Assembly (NCBI GenBank): GCA_016718315.1
Contig: JADKDV010000012.1
Span: 1-64,000 of the forward strand
Direction of reading: 5' to 3'
DNA: 64,000 bases
Source of the DNA: Candidatus Obscuribacter sp.
GTDB taxonomy: Bacteria; Cyanobacteriota; Vampirovibrionia; Obscuribacterales; Obscuribacteraceae
Shown: piece by piece, positions 9,789-20,170 of the stretch
Numbering within the stretch: position 1 is the first letter of the stretch
How the letters are laid out: each line of letters opens with the position of its first letter
The notes under the pieces: model-generated
The model's database searches: none
Seen by the model: the letters and a program-made list of their open reading frames with translations, nothing else
Told to the model about the DNA's origin: nothing
Program-made: the position numbers and the translations under genes

Positions 9789-9984
9789 AAAAATGCTCCT
9801 TAACTTGATATCTGCAAAGCCTGAGCCGTTGTTAGGGCCCGTTGCGGACACCGCTTATAACGGTGCAGCCACATATGCTATCGCCTTGGCGACTATTTTG
9901 CTTTAACTAATGACTTGCCAAGTTAGCATTTATGCCAGCTTGTGCTCGTGATATCCTTCAACCTTCACTGTGAGGGTCAAATCG

Positions 9985-12648
9985 ATGTGCCAGGATAGCT
10001 CTACATCTGTCATTACCACCAGCACGACAACAGCCAGAGCGGCTGACTACCGCCTGCCTGAGACAGTTGTACCAGAGCGCTACGATATCCACCTCAAACC
10101 TGATTTGAGCAAATTTACTTTTACCGGTGTGGAGTCGATAGTACTTGAGATCAAAGAAGAATGCCGCTCTATCACGCTAAATGCTCTTGATCTCCAGGTT
10201 GATAGCGCCACAATCCATCCAGTCACGGCTAAAGACAAAGCCAGCTTGACTGGCAAGTGCAGTCTCGACAAGGATCTTGAGCGCCTCACTATCAATTTTG
10301 AAAAGCCACTAGCTCCGGGCAAATATGAGCTCATCCTGGAATTTAAAGGCGAAATTAATGACAAGCTCAGAGGCTTTTACCGCAGCGCCCAGACAGCGCC
10401 TGATGGTACAAAAAAGTGGATCGCCCTGACTCAATTTGAAGCTACCGACGCCAGACGCGCCTTTCCCTGTTTTGACGAGCCTTCATTTAAAGCGGTGTTC
10501 AAGCTGACTCTTTCGGTCTCGACTGAATACATGGCGATTTCAAATACACCAGTAGAAAGCGAAAAAATCGAAAATGGTCTCAAGACCGTTTGCTTTGAAG
10601 AAACAATGAAGATGTCCACTTACATAGTCGCATTTGTAGTGGGTGAATTTGAAAAGAGCAAAGCAGTGATGGTAGATGGCATCCCCATGCAAATCTACGC
10701 TCCGCTTGGCAAACTGGCTTTGACCGATTTTGCCCTTGAGATAGGCGCTAGCGCACTGTCATTTTTTAATCACTATTACGGCATCCCTTATCCTGGCAAA
10801 AAGATGGACATGATTGCTGTCCCTGACTTTGCTTTTGGCGCCATGGAAAATCTGGGCGCTGTTATTTATCGCGAGAACGCACTGCTCGTCGATCCAGCAA
10901 AAGCCAGTCACAGTGAGTTAGAGCGCGTCGCCGATGTGATTGCACACGAGCTAGCCCATATGTGGTTTGGCAATCTCACCACTATGAAATGGTGGAATGG
11001 CATCTGGCTCAACGAGGCATTTGCCACATTTATGGAGCTTGTGGCAGTCGACAATTTTAAACCAAATTGGAAGCGCTGGGAGACCTTTGGCGTATCAAGA
11101 GCAGCAGCCATGGCTACTGACGGACTGACTGCCACACGCAAGATTGAGTTTCCTGTGGTGCGCCCGGAAGAAGCAAACGGCATGTTTGATGTGCTCACCT
11201 ACGAAAAAGGGGCATCAGTACTGCGTATGCTCGAGCAGTATATCGGCGAAGACAAATTTAAAAACGGAGTAAACGGCTATCTCGGCAAACATAAATTTGC
11301 CAATACCGAGACCCATGACCTCTGGAATGCCCTATCTGAAGCTTCCAGTGAGCCAGTCAAAACCATTATGGACAGCTGGATATTTCAAGAAGGCTATCCG
11401 ATGGTCGATGTCAGCTTCGACAAAACCGCTAACACTATCAAATTAAAGCAAAAGAGATTTTTCTATCTATCCGAGGCTGCTACAGGCGATGCGACAATTT
11501 TTGAAATCCCTCTTATACTCACCGCTGTCACAAGTAAAGGTGTAGTCACAAAAAAACTACTGCTAAACAAGTCCGAGCAGGATTTGCACCTTAGCGATGA
11601 CAAAATCGAAGCAATACTAGTCAATAGCGGCGGTCATGGCTTTTACCGAGTCAACTACAGCCAGGACCTGGTGCAATCGCTCAAAGCGCTCTTGCCAGCA
11701 TCCTTTGCAAAGAGCCTCAGTAGCGAGCATGGCAAGTCAAAAGAAGTCGACAGCACTGGATTTACATTGAGCGTCCTTGAGCGTTTCAATCTAGTCAATG
11801 ACCTCTTTGCCATGACTATAAATGGCGCAAGCACAATCAAACAATATTTTGATTTTGTCAGATTGTTTAAAAACGAACCCGACAAAAATGTCTGGTCGGC
11901 GATAATCGCCAGTCTGCAGTATCTGGACAGAGTGTTTTGTCAGGGCAATATCGGTCTCAAAGAACTGGTCATAGAAATCGTCCAGCCTAATTATCTCTGT
12001 CTCGGCTTTGATGCAGCAGCTGGCGAGAGCGAGCAGACCAAACAACTGCGCGGATTGATGCTACTGGCCTTGGGCACTATGGGCGAGGACAAAGCTGTCC
12101 AGAGCGAAGCCGAAGAGCGCTATCAATCTTATATAGCAAGCGGCAAGGATGGTGACAAACTCTCACCAGACGCTCTCTCAGCAGTCGTAGCCATCTTGGC
12201 TCACTGCGGCGACTCAAAACGCTACGACGATTTTGCCGCCGCTTTTAAAAGCGCCACATCGCCGCAGGAACAAGAGCGCTACATGTACGCACTGGCTATG
12301 TTTAAGGATCCTGCTCTCTTGCAAAAGACTCTGGACATGACTCTATCGGGAGAAGTGCGCAGCCAGAACGCACCGTATCTAGTGCGCAACCTCATGCTCA
12401 ATCCACAGGGCAGACAAGTCGGCTGGGATTTTGTCAAAAACAACTGGGAGCAAATCAAAAAGACTTTTCCAGCGCTCATTATCACGAGACTGGTGGAGGG
12501 TGTAACCGGTCTTATCGATAAGAAGATAGCTGAGGAAGTGGCAGAATTTTTTGCCGAGAACAAAGTCAAAGAAGGTCAAAAAACTGTCGATCAGCACCTG
12601 GAGAAATTGAAAGTAGCACTAAGTTTGCTTGCAAGAGAGAGCAAATAA
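9985..12648 (+). CDS. pepN: M1 family zinc aminopeptidase
   Basis: 887 residues from the ATG at 9985; a GTG 15 bases upstream is in frame, but GAGG at 9971-9975 fits the ATG better. Removes N-terminal amino acids from peptides in the cytoplasm. The exopeptidase motif GAMEN is at about residues 285-289 and the zinc site HELAH at about 321-325, followed by NEAFATFME, which supplies the third zinc ligand Glu. All four M1 domains appear present: N-terminal beta saddle, thermolysin-like domain, small beta domain (FQEGYPMVDVSF) and the helical ERAP1-like C-terminal domain. Length and layout match the tricorn-interacting/ERAP-type M1 enzymes rather than E. coli PepN strictly. The following TPR gene begins 31 bases after its stop. 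Confidence 0.92.
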   Translation: MCQDSSTSVITTSTTTARAADYRLPETVVPERYDIHLKPDLSKFTFTGVESIVLEIKEECRSITLNALDLQVDSATIHPVTAKDKASLTGKCSLDKDLERLTINFEKPLAPGKYELILEFKGEINDKLRGFYRSAQTAPDGTKKWIALTQFEATDARRAFPCFDEPSFKAVFKLTLSVSTEYMAISNTPVESEKIENGLKTVCFEETMKMSTYIVAFVVGEFEKSKAVMVDGIPMQIYAPLGKLALTDFALEIGASALSFFNHYYGIPYPGKKMDMIAVPDFAFGAMENLGAVIYRENALLVDPAKASHSELERVADVIAHELAHMWFGNLTTMKWWNGIWLNEAFATFMELVAVDNFKPNWKRWETFGVSRAAAMATDGLTATRKIEFPVVRPEEANGMFDVLTYEKGASVLRMLEQYIGEDKFKNGVNGYLGKHKFANTETHDLWNALSEASSEPVKTIMDSWIFQEGYPMVDVSFDKTANTIKLKQKRFFYLSEAATGDATIFEIPLILTAVTSKGVVTKKLLLNKSEQDLHLSDDKIEAILVNSGGHGFYRVNYSQDLVQSLKALLPASFAKSLSSEHGKSKEVDSTGFTLSVLERFNLVNDLFAMTINGASTIKQYFDFVRLFKNEPDKNVWSAIIASLQYLDRVFCQGNIGLKELVIEIVQPNYLCLGFDAAAGESEQTKQLRGLMLLALGTMGEDKAVQSEAEERYQSYIASGKDGDKLSPDALSAVVAILAHCGDSKRYDDFAAAFKSATSPQEQERYMYALAMFKDPALLQKTLDMTLSGEVRSQNAPYLVRNLMLNPQGRQVGWDFVKNNWEQIKKTFPALIITRLVEGVTGLIDKKIAEEVAEFFAENKVKEGQKTVDQHLEKLKVALSLLARESK

Positions 12649-12679
12649 CAAAAAAGGAAAACCGCAAAAGGGAAATGGA

Positions 12680-13672
12680 ATGACCTGGAAAGAACTAGCT
12701 GCCTCCGCTATGAAAGCGCTAATGAATGGCGATAACGCGACCGCCGTCACCAACTGGAAAACGTCCATAGCATTAATTGTAGAAAACAAAGAACAAGGCA
12801 CTGCCGAAATTGCCCAGATTTATTACTACCTTGGCAAATGCCTTGCTGATGATGGAGACCTGATTGACGGCATAGAGGCCATGAGCCAGGCCGAAGCTAT
12901 ATTTAGCGAAGTAGAACCAGGACATGCCACAGTAAAAGAATTGAAATATCATCTCGGCGCAGCTCTCAATAAAGTAGGAGATCATGGTGCGGCAGATAGT
13001 CGGCTGCGCAGTGCTATGGGTATTGTCGATGCACCACTGGCAAAAGGGTTGATTCGTCAAAAAAACAGTAATCTGACGATCAAAGAAATGGTAAAAGTAT
13101 TGAAGAATACTGGTCTTGTAAATGAGCTCAGTCCGGCACTACTAAAAACAATTGCGCACACAATTGAAGAAGAAGGAAGGGGTGAAGCCGATGACATCGA
13201 CAATTTCCATCCATTTGATGTGCTCTATTATTACTGGAGCGAAGCAAATAGATTTGAACAAGATCGTGCCATGCTGGTTGAATGCTTTGATGCACAGACA
13301 GATTTGCCAGTCCTGACAGAATCCCTCAATGACTTATTAGAACAAGCAATTGTCAACGAAGAAGATCTCACGGCAGTAGGTAACGAAGAAAATTCAGTGC
13401 CCTACATTATTATTAATACTGACGAAGATGGACCGGTTGGCGCGCCTGTCAGAGACTTCTGGAATTTGATCAAAATCTACAACACAAAACTGCATCTAGC
13501 AGACGATCAAAATCGTGTGATCAGACTGGCTGGTTACAGTGAACGAGATGCTGTCATCATATTGTCAAAGGCAGTAGCAGCCAAAATCTATAACGATGGT
13601 GCTGGAGCAATATTTGAAAACCTAACAGAAGATTTAGAACCAGAAGCGCCTAAAAGCTTTAGATTGAGCTAA
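12680..13672 (+). CDS. TPR-containing cytoplasmic protein of unknown function
   Basis: 330 residues from the ATG at 12680, with a purine-rich aaaagggaaatgga just upstream; an in-frame extension of 17 codons overlaps the aminopeptidase gene and looks less likely. The first about 120 residues form TPR-like helical pairs (AMKALMNGDNATAVTNWKTS, IYYYLGKCLADDGDLIDGIE). The C-terminal half is acidic and not recognised. There is no signal peptide. It probably shares a transcript with the aminopeptidase upstream. The function is unknown. Confidence 0.7.
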   Translation: MTWKELAASAMKALMNGDNATAVTNWKTSIALIVENKEQGTAEIAQIYYYLGKCLADDGDLIDGIEAMSQAEAIFSEVEPGHATVKELKYHLGAALNKVGDHGAADSRLRSAMGIVDAPLAKGLIRQKNSNLTIKEMVKVLKNTGLVNELSPALLKTIAHTIEEEGRGEADDIDNFHPFDVLYYYWSEANRFEQDRAMLVECFDAQTDLPVLTESLNDLLEQAIVNEEDLTAVGNEENSVPYIIINTDEDGPVGAPVRDFWNLIKIYNTKLHLADDQNRVIRLAGYSERDAVIILSKAVAAKIYNDGAGAIFENLTEDLEPEAPKSFRLS

Positions 13673-13709
13673 GCGAGGCAGCCCAGCGGCAAATCTAGCT
13701 ATTGGTAAT

Positions 13710-14195
<486 letters not shown>

Positions 14196-15037
14196 CCTTT
14201 AGCCGCAAAAAGTATGCCTTTATCCTTAAAAGCTTTGTGCACGCCTTTATTTAGCTCACTGCGCAATGAGCTGGGCTTGCTCAAATAGTCACGAGTATAA
14301 ACTCTGAGCATATAATTAAACGTTTTATCGGTGAGGTCTTGCAGCACCACATCAGGGGCGGGCTCAGGCAGCACGCCAGGATGGGCGCTAGCCACCTCCA
14401 TAAGAGTCTGCATCACCACTTCAGGGTCTACGGATGGATCGGCAGGAATGGGGAAGTTAAATCTGACGCAGTGATTGGCGTTGCCTTCATCAGCCGACCA
14501 GTTGGTCACTTTGCCCTTAATAAGCTCTGAGTTGGGCACAATAATCGCAATATTATCGTTAGTGACTATCGTAGTAGCGCGCAGTGTAACTTTCATCACA
14601 CTACCGGTAGTACCATCAAACTCGATGCGATCACCGACCTTAAACGGTCCTTCGGCAATGATGATAAAGCCAGCGACAATATTAGTAACCAGTGACTGCA
14701 AGCCAAAGCTGACACCCAGACCAAGAGCACCAACCACTACAGTAAGGGCACTCAAATCCACACCGGCAGTTTGCAAAATCACAATAAAGCCGATAAACAG
14801 TAGGACATAGCGGACAATCGAGCCGACAACACTGCGCAGTCCGGGCTCCACAGGTGTGTGCTGGAGCATATCTTTGACGACCCAGCGTTGTATCTTGCCA
14901 GTAAAAATGACAAGTAACATAAAAAGTACAGCCACATAAAAGAGCGCAAAGAGCGAGACCGAGGTCTTACCAACAGGCAAAAACTGAGTATTTAGTACAT
15001 CTTTTAGCCCAAGTAAAAACTGTGTCTGAGGATTCAT
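14196..15037 (-). CDS. mscS: MscS-family mechanosensitive channel, 3' end lost
   Basis: About 280 residues can be trusted. Three N-terminal transmembrane helices are visible, the third being the Gly/Ala-rich pore helix (TVVVGALGLGVSFGLQSLVT). The cytoplasmic beta domain follows (GPFKVGDRIEFDG, VPNSELIKGKVTNWS) and then the alpha/beta cage ending FKDKGILFA. In the family this is followed by about ten residues ending with an IPFPQ-type motif, and these are replaced by the poly-G/T block. The channel releases solutes when membrane tension rises during osmotic downshock. Its ATG overlaps the clpA stop (TGATG), which implies translational coupling to clpA. Confidence 0.85.
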
Positions 15038-17401
15038 CAGCCGGCGTCACCAGGTGTGCATTCGACAGTAAGTTTATCCGATACCTCTTCAGCATCGACA
15101 GCGACCTTACCGCCATGCTGCAACTTACCAAAGAGCAATTCTTCGGACAAGGGCACACTCACTTTTTCTTTGATCAGTCGTCCCATAGGGCGAGCGCCAA
15201 AATATTTGTCATAGCCATGCTCGGCAAGCCAGAGACGCGCTTGCTCAGTCACTTCTACTGTGACATTCTTTTCGACAAGTCGCTCTTTTACTTCATTTAA
15301 AAACTTGTCGACGACTTGCAAAATATTGGCCATGGATAGCGGATTAAAGACTATCCAGCCATCGAGACGGTTGCGAAACTCAGGCGCAAAAGTGCGCTCA
15401 ATAGCACCACGACCTTTGCCCATACCAAAGGATGGCACTTCTTCCTTGCTTGCACCGGCAGCTTCTTCGTTGGCTTGCTTCAGTGCTCGTTTAGCCTCTT
15501 CGGCAAGCGACTCAGCGAGAGATTGTTTAGCACTGGTACCTCTAAAGCCGATATTGTCATTCATCATTTCACGGGCACCAGCATTGGTGGTCATGATCAA
15601 TATGACATTACGGAAGTCAGCCTTTTTACCATTATTGTCAGTCAACGTACCGTGGTCCATTACCTGCAAGAGGATATTAAAGATATCAGGATGGGCTTTT
15701 TTCGATTTCATCCATAACCACAACACAGTGCGGAGTTTTATTGACTGCATCAGTCAATAGCCCGCCCTGATCAAACCCTACATAACCTGGAGGTGCGCCA
15801 ATTAAACGAGATACAGTATGGCTCTCCATGTATTCGCTCATATCAAAGCGGATAAAATTGACACCAAGTATCAATGCCATTTGTTTGGCTAGCTCAGTCT
15901 TGCCAACACCGGTAGGACCACTAAAGAGGAACGAACCAATTGGTTTATCGGGATGAGCCAAGCCAGAGCGCGAAAGTTTAATTGCCCGAGTCAATTGATC
16001 AACAGCATGGTTTTGACCAAAGATAACAGCTTTAAGCTCACTATCAAGTGATTTGAGGCGCTCCTTATCTGTACCAGTAACAGTCTTGGGTGGTATTTTA
16101 GCCATAGAGGCAATAGTGTCTTCTACATCCTGGACTGTTACCACTCTGTCTTTACGCTCGCCATCGGGCACGAGCTTGACTTTGGCACCAGTCTCGTCCA
16201 TTACATCCACCGCTTTGTCCGGCAAAAAGCGGTCATTGATATGACGCCCAGCTAGTTCTGCTGCTGCTTCCAGTGTTTCATCTGGATAGGTGACACCATG
16301 ATATTCTTCGTAGTGCTTTTTTAGTCCTTTTAAAATTTTGACTGTATCGCTGACACTGGGCTCGATTACATCAACCTTTTGAAATCTTCTAGCCAGCGCC
16401 TTATCCTTTTCGAATGAGGCTTTGTAATCGCTATATGTTGTAGAACCAATGCAACGCAGCTTGCCAGAAGCCAGAGCGGGCTTAAGAATATTGGAAGCAT
16501 CCATGCTACCGCCCTCGGTATTACCAGGACGGACAATGTTGTGAATTTCATCGATAAAAAGTATGGACCCCGGTTTGGAGATCATCTCCTTAATCACTTT
16601 TTTGAGACGTGCTTCAAACTCGCCCTTAAACTTTGCACCGGCAACTAGTGCGCCGAGATCCAGTGAATAAACATGGGCAGCTTTGAGTGCTTCAGGGACT
16701 TCTCCCCGGGCAATTTTGAGAGCAAGTCCTTCGGCAATAGCAGTTTTACCCACACCGGGCTCACCCACATAGACTGGATTATTCTTGCGACGACGGCAGA
16801 GCACCTGAATTGTGCGCTGGATTTCTTCTTCACGACCAATCAGTGGATCTATCAGGTTTTTACGGGCTTGCTCAAGCAAGTCGATAGTGACCGGGTCGGC
16901 TTGCTCAGGACTTTCGCTGCTACCGTCTTCACCGCTAGCAGGATCGCTTTGTGTGGAGCTATAGTCGCCAGTCTTACCGATGCCATGAGAGATGTAGTTG
17001 ATCACATCAAACCGCGAAACCCCGGCGGTCTCAAGCAAATAGACACCGTGGCTGCGACGCTCATAAAACATCGACGCCAAAAGCGCGCCACAATCAATAT
17101 ACTCTTTGGCAGAGGACTGGGCATGCAGCGCCGCTCTTTGAAAAGTGCGCTCAAGAGCTGCTGTAACTTCTGGATGACCTTCAAATCCTTTGGGCATTTT
17201 CTCAACTTTTTCTTTGAGAAACTGATCCAACTGTTTTTGCAAAACAGCAGGGTCGGCGCCACAATTAATAAATATCTCCTGCGCTTCCTTATCAGAAGTC
17301 ATGGCATAGAGGATATGCTCCAGCGTGATAAATTCATGCCGTCTTTTGAGGGCGTCATTGCTAGCCTGGCTCAGTGTTTCTTGCAATTCTCTAGTCAACA
17401 T
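15037..17401 (-). pseudogene. clpA: ClpA ATP-dependent unfoldase, one homopolymer frameshift
   Basis: Hsp100 ring ATPase that feeds substrates to the ClpP protease. Order: Clp N-domain repeats (residues 1-140), first AAA+ module with Walker A GEPGVGKTA, second AAA+ module with SGPTGVGKTE and Walker B VVVMDEIEK, then a C-terminal D2-small domain. The IGF tripeptide (NDNIGFRG) is the ClpP docking loop, and there is no ClpC-type middle domain, so ClpA rather than ClpB or ClpC. The frame breaks at the six-T run at 15697-15702 (AAAAAA on the coding strand): one A fewer gives EIEKAHPDIFN, the family sequence. The repaired protein has about 787 residues. Since clpS and mscS flank it intact, an assembly error is more likely than a true pseudogene. 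A TTA start codon context at 17401 is normal ATG. Confidence 0.88.
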
Positions 17402-17457
17402 TAATAGCTACCTTAAAAACGTACATTTATGTTTTAACGCACATAGGAGTTTTACCC

Positions 17458-17784
17458 CTACTCTTCTTGTATTGTCAGACGCAAGGGAAATTCTTTTGCT
17501 CTTGCCAGACGCATCGTTTTCTCGACTTTGGCCTCAGCAATTTCGTAAGTATAGACACCAGCCACGCCCACGCCCCGTTGATGCACAGCCATCATGATTT
17601 TGTGAGCTTCTTCGGGCGGTCTAAAAAATATGGACTCCAGTATATAGACTACAAATTCCATAGTGGTGTAGTCATCGTTATGTAGCAAAACCTTAAACAG
17701 GGGCGGCTTTTCGGGCTTATCCTTGCTCTCGTCTGCAAAAACAGTACTACTACCGCCTTGCCCCTCGCGCTTGGTACCGGACAT
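17458..17784 (-). CDS. clpS: ClpS adaptor protein
   Basis: 108 residues. ClpS binds N-degron substrates (proteins with bulky N-terminal residues) and delivers them to ClpA. The sequence has the usual flexible N-terminus, then FKVLLHNDDYTTMEFVVYIL, with the NDD(Y/F)T motif of the hydrophobic pocket, then the AHKIMMAVHQRGVGVAG helix, including the conserved His. It lies directly upstream of clpA with a 56-base gap, the classical clpSA order, and is probably the first gene of a clpS-clpA-mscS transcript. The ATG at 17784 is preceded by a purine-rich stretch (gatagg, then agcaag). Confidence 0.93.
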   Translation of the reverse strand: MSGTKREGQGGSSTVFADESKDKPEKPPLFKVLLHNDDYTTMEFVVYILESIFFRPPEEAHKIMMAVHQRGVGVAGVYTYEIAEAKVEKTMRLARAKEFPLRLTIQEE

Positions 17785-17957
17785 CTTGCTCCTATCTCGC
17801 CAAAAGTTTTGCCTATGTTAATGATATCAACATCCCCAAATTTGCCACAGTTTCGACACACTACTGACATTCTTCCGCCACAGCCCTGAAGTAAATTAAC
17901 AGTGTCGAAAGACAAACGGCTGAAGCAAAGCTCGGTGCATAAGCCGCCATTAAAAAG

Positions 17958-17994
17958 CTGAAAAGGGACATGGTGGGAACGTTTCCTCTTTCAG
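17958..17994 (+). ncRNA. hairpin 1 of a pair with an identical loop
   Basis: A stem formed by ctgaaaagggac (17958-17969) and gtttcctctttcag (17981-17994), with a one-base bulge and a wobble pair, closes the 11-nt loop atggtgggaac. The same loop, with the same flanking c and g, recurs in hairpin 2, while the stem sequences differ. That is what is expected of a structured RNA with a protein- or ligand-binding loop. It could also act on the opposite strand. Confidence 0.5.
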
Positions 17995-18013
17995 TTTTGA
18001 ACAAAAAAGCGTC

Positions 18014-18044
18014 AAGGAGAGACATGGTGGGAACGTCTCTCCTT
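18014..18044 (+). ncRNA. hairpin 2 of a pair with an identical loop
   Basis: A perfect 10-bp stem, aaggagagac (18014-18023) with gtctctcctt (18035-18044), closes the loop atggtgggaac (18024-18034), the same as in hairpin 1. It ends 57 bases before the DMT transporter ATG, so it may form part of that gene's 5' leader. There is no following T run, so it is not a standard terminator on the plus strand. Confidence 0.5.
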
Positions 18045-18101
18045 AACGTCTTTCTATTTACTTTGTGGTCTTAACTGAGGCAATAGTGCCATAATTACCT
18101 C

Positions 18102-19076
18102 ATGGAAACCCCAGAGACCGAACTTGCACTGCCAATAGTAAAGACTACAGAGTCTGTTGGTACCGCTGTCAGACTGGCAATTACTAGCTCAGCAATTTTT
18201 AGCGTGATGTTTGCCTTTATCAAGCTGCTGGGACAAAGCTATCCCTCTGGCGAAATCCTATTTTGTCGCAGTTTTTTTGCTCTCATCCCGCTGGCTCCCA
18301 TTATTGCCAGACAAGGTGGGATAGAAGTATTTAAGACCAAAAGACCTATGTTGCACTTGACTCGCTCAGCTATGGGGTTGCTCTCAGCCTTTTTATGCAT
18401 CGAAGCCCTGCAAATGCTCCCGCTGTCTGAAGCGACGAGCTTCTTTTTTACAGCACCATTGATTACCACTGTGCTCTCCTTCTTTATGCTCTCCGAAAAA
18501 ATCTCGCCAACTAAACTCCTTGGTGTTTTGATTGGATTTGGCGGCGTAGTCTACATGCTACAGCCTCATGTCGACGGCAATTTGACTGGCGCCTTCATTG
18601 CCCTAGGTTCGGCAGTGGGAGCCAGCTTTGTGGCAATTGAATTGCGCAAAATGGGCACTACCGAAAAGAGTGCCACAATCGTTATTTACTTCATGCTTGC
18701 CTGCACTCTGGCTGGCTTAATCACGATGCTCTTTAAATTTACGATGCCGACATTACAAGATGCTATCCTACTGGTAGCAATTGGTATTACTGGCGGTATC
18801 GCTCAAATTTATATGACTGAGTCATATAAACATGCTCCCGCCTCAACCATTGCCCCACTCAACTATGTATCTCTAATCTGGGCCACTATTCTGGATACTA
18901 CCCTCTTTGCCAAAACGCCCCATATGTTTACTATCGTGGGAGCTGTCATCGTGGCAGCTTCGGGCATCCTGGTGGTACGAGCCGGTCAGGGAGAAAAGCC
19001 AGCCAAAACGGCTTTGTCTCACGACAAAAAATCAGTGACAGACAAAGAAGAGCAGGTTGAACCAATTGCCAGCTAG
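18102..19076 (+). CDS. DMT-superfamily (EamA) transporter
   Basis: 324 residues with ten predicted membrane helices in two five-helix EamA repeats. The first runs from about residue 25 to 155 (SAIFSVMFAFIKLLGQSYP, then ALQMLPLSEATSFFFTAPL). The second runs from about 165 to 300 (GAFIALGSAVGASFVAIEL ... SYKHAPASTIAPLNYVSLIW). These inner-membrane exporters or exchangers move metabolites such as amino acids, nucleosides or sugar phosphates; the substrate cannot be read from the sequence. The hydrophilic C-terminal tail is charged (about 30 residues). The gene follows the paired-hairpin leader and converges with the next gene, leaving only 2 bases. Confidence 0.87.
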   Translation: METPETELALPIVKTTESVGTAVRLAITSSAIFSVMFAFIKLLGQSYPSGEILFCRSFFALIPLAPIIARQGGIEVFKTKRPMLHLTRSAMGLLSAFLCIEALQMLPLSEATSFFFTAPLITTVLSFFMLSEKISPTKLLGVLIGFGGVVYMLQPHVDGNLTGAFIALGSAVGASFVAIELRKMGTTEKSATIVIYFMLACTLAGLITMLFKFTMPTLQDAILLVAIGITGGIAQIYMTESYKHAPASTIAPLNYVSLIWATILDTTLFAKTPHMFTIVGAVIVAASGILVVRAGQGEKPAKTALSHDKKSVTDKEEQVEPIAS

Positions 19077-19078
19077 TA

Positions 19079-20083
19079 TCAAGGATGCTCATAGCGATCG
19101 ATAATACGGTCGAGATCTTTGATAATCGTCTCATCACCATATTCACGGGCGCGGTCACGCACATCTTTGGCTTCGTCTATGGCCTTGAGGCGTTGATGTG
19201 TCATGTCAGTCATCAAAACACCTATGATACGGGCATTGAGGACGTGGTAGCTATGTCTGGGCAAATGCCCCAGAGACTTAATGATATCTTCCGAGTGACT
19301 TCTCAAGTCTTCCAATCGACCATTTGCAAGGTCTTCCTGTGCTAGTTTTGAGACAGTTTTATAGAGAGTAAAATTAGCTCGTCCTTTCTCGCCACAGTCT
19401 TGACCAGCATCCTGAATTGTATAAAAGAGTGCCTCCATATCTGCCATGCCAAAGTCTCTAGCATGTCGACAAGCAGGCATGGCTTGCTGAGCCAGGTCAA
19501 AAGCTTCATCCACATCATCAAGCATCCAGGCAAACCGAGCACCATACAAAAGCGGTATCAAAAAGCTCAAACCGCGTCCTGGCGTGTTGGCTTCCTGGGG
19601 ATGTTGATCAAGATAATCAACTGCCTTAAGGCAAAGAGCCAGACCATCTTTAGCGTTATTTTTGTCACCACAAGCAATTATGGACAAGACCATCTTGTCG
19701 TAGGCATTAGTAGAAGTAGCAAGGCTCTTTTGCAAAGCAATTACGGGAGATGGATTGTCTTTGTCTGCAGTGCGCTCCAGCACACGATTAAAAGTAAAGC
19801 GACAGAGTGAATCCTCAAAAGTTGTAAAAGGCTGCGATTTAATGGGCTTTTTGAGAAATGCCAGCTGCTCTTTATCTTCTTTTGAAAGCACCCGTGCTGA
19901 AGAAAGCCGCAGGTTTTCGACTTTCTTGCCCTTATACAAGTCCTGATTTTCTTCAGGCAAAGGACCAGTAGGGCCCCTTCTGCCACTTTCGAGCGAATTA
20001 GACTGCACATACAGGGCAAAACTCAGGTATATGGTACCCAGGATTATTACTAGCGCGATTGACCCGTTGTTTGATTTGATCAA
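19079..20083 (-). CDS. membrane-anchored helical protein of unknown function
   Basis: 334 residues. The likely start is TTG at 20083 with AAAGG eight bases upstream; no ATG lies nearby in frame. One N-terminal transmembrane helix (IALVIILGTIYLSFALYV) is followed by a soluble region of about 300 residues that is helical, with a TPR-like feel (LLYGARFAWMLDDVDEAFDL). The orientation is probably outside the cytoplasm with an uncleaved anchor. I do not recognise a family. It diverges from the unknown gene at 20171 and converges on the DMT transporter. Confidence 0.6.
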   Translation of the reverse strand: MIKSNNGSIALVIILGTIYLSFALYVQSNSLESGRRGPTGPLPEENQDLYKGKKVENLRLSSARVLSKEDKEQLAFLKKPIKSQPFTTFEDSLCRFTFNRVLERTADKDNPSPVIALQKSLATSTNAYDKMVLSIIACGDKNNAKDGLALCLKAVDYLDQHPQEANTPGRGLSFLIPLLYGARFAWMLDDVDEAFDLAQQAMPACRHARDFGMADMEALFYTIQDAGQDCGEKGRANFTLYKTVSKLAQEDLANGRLEDLRSHSEDIIKSLGHLPRHSYHVLNARIIGVLMTDMTHQRLKAIDEAKDVRDRAREYGDETIIKDLDRIIDRYEHP

Positions 20084-20170
20084 TTTACTTGCCTTTAGAG
20101 AAGTTCCTCCGGGAGATTTTACCTGTTTCGGGGTAAGGCTACACTAGCCGCCAGTTTAGGAAGCGGAAAA

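Larger units (their letters stand above)
17785..18101. other. intergenic region between clpS and the DMT transporter
   Basis: 317 bases without a gene, serving as the divergent control region. It contains a 9-bp inverted repeat (TTTCGACAC at 17851-17859 and GTGTCGAAA at 17902-17910, 42 bases apart) and two hairpins with the same loop at 17958-18044, listed separately. No clear sigma-70 promoter pair was found. Confidence 0.6.

Noticed and set aside
15697..15702. Programmed ribosomal frameshift in clpA
   Set aside because: The needed shift is +1 (skipping one A), not the -1 slip of the known slippery heptamers, and no stimulatory structure is obvious.
16673..17404. A 243-residue plus-strand frame opposite clpA
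   Set aside because: It is antisense to a clearly conserved ClpA sequence and has no domain or ribosome binding site.
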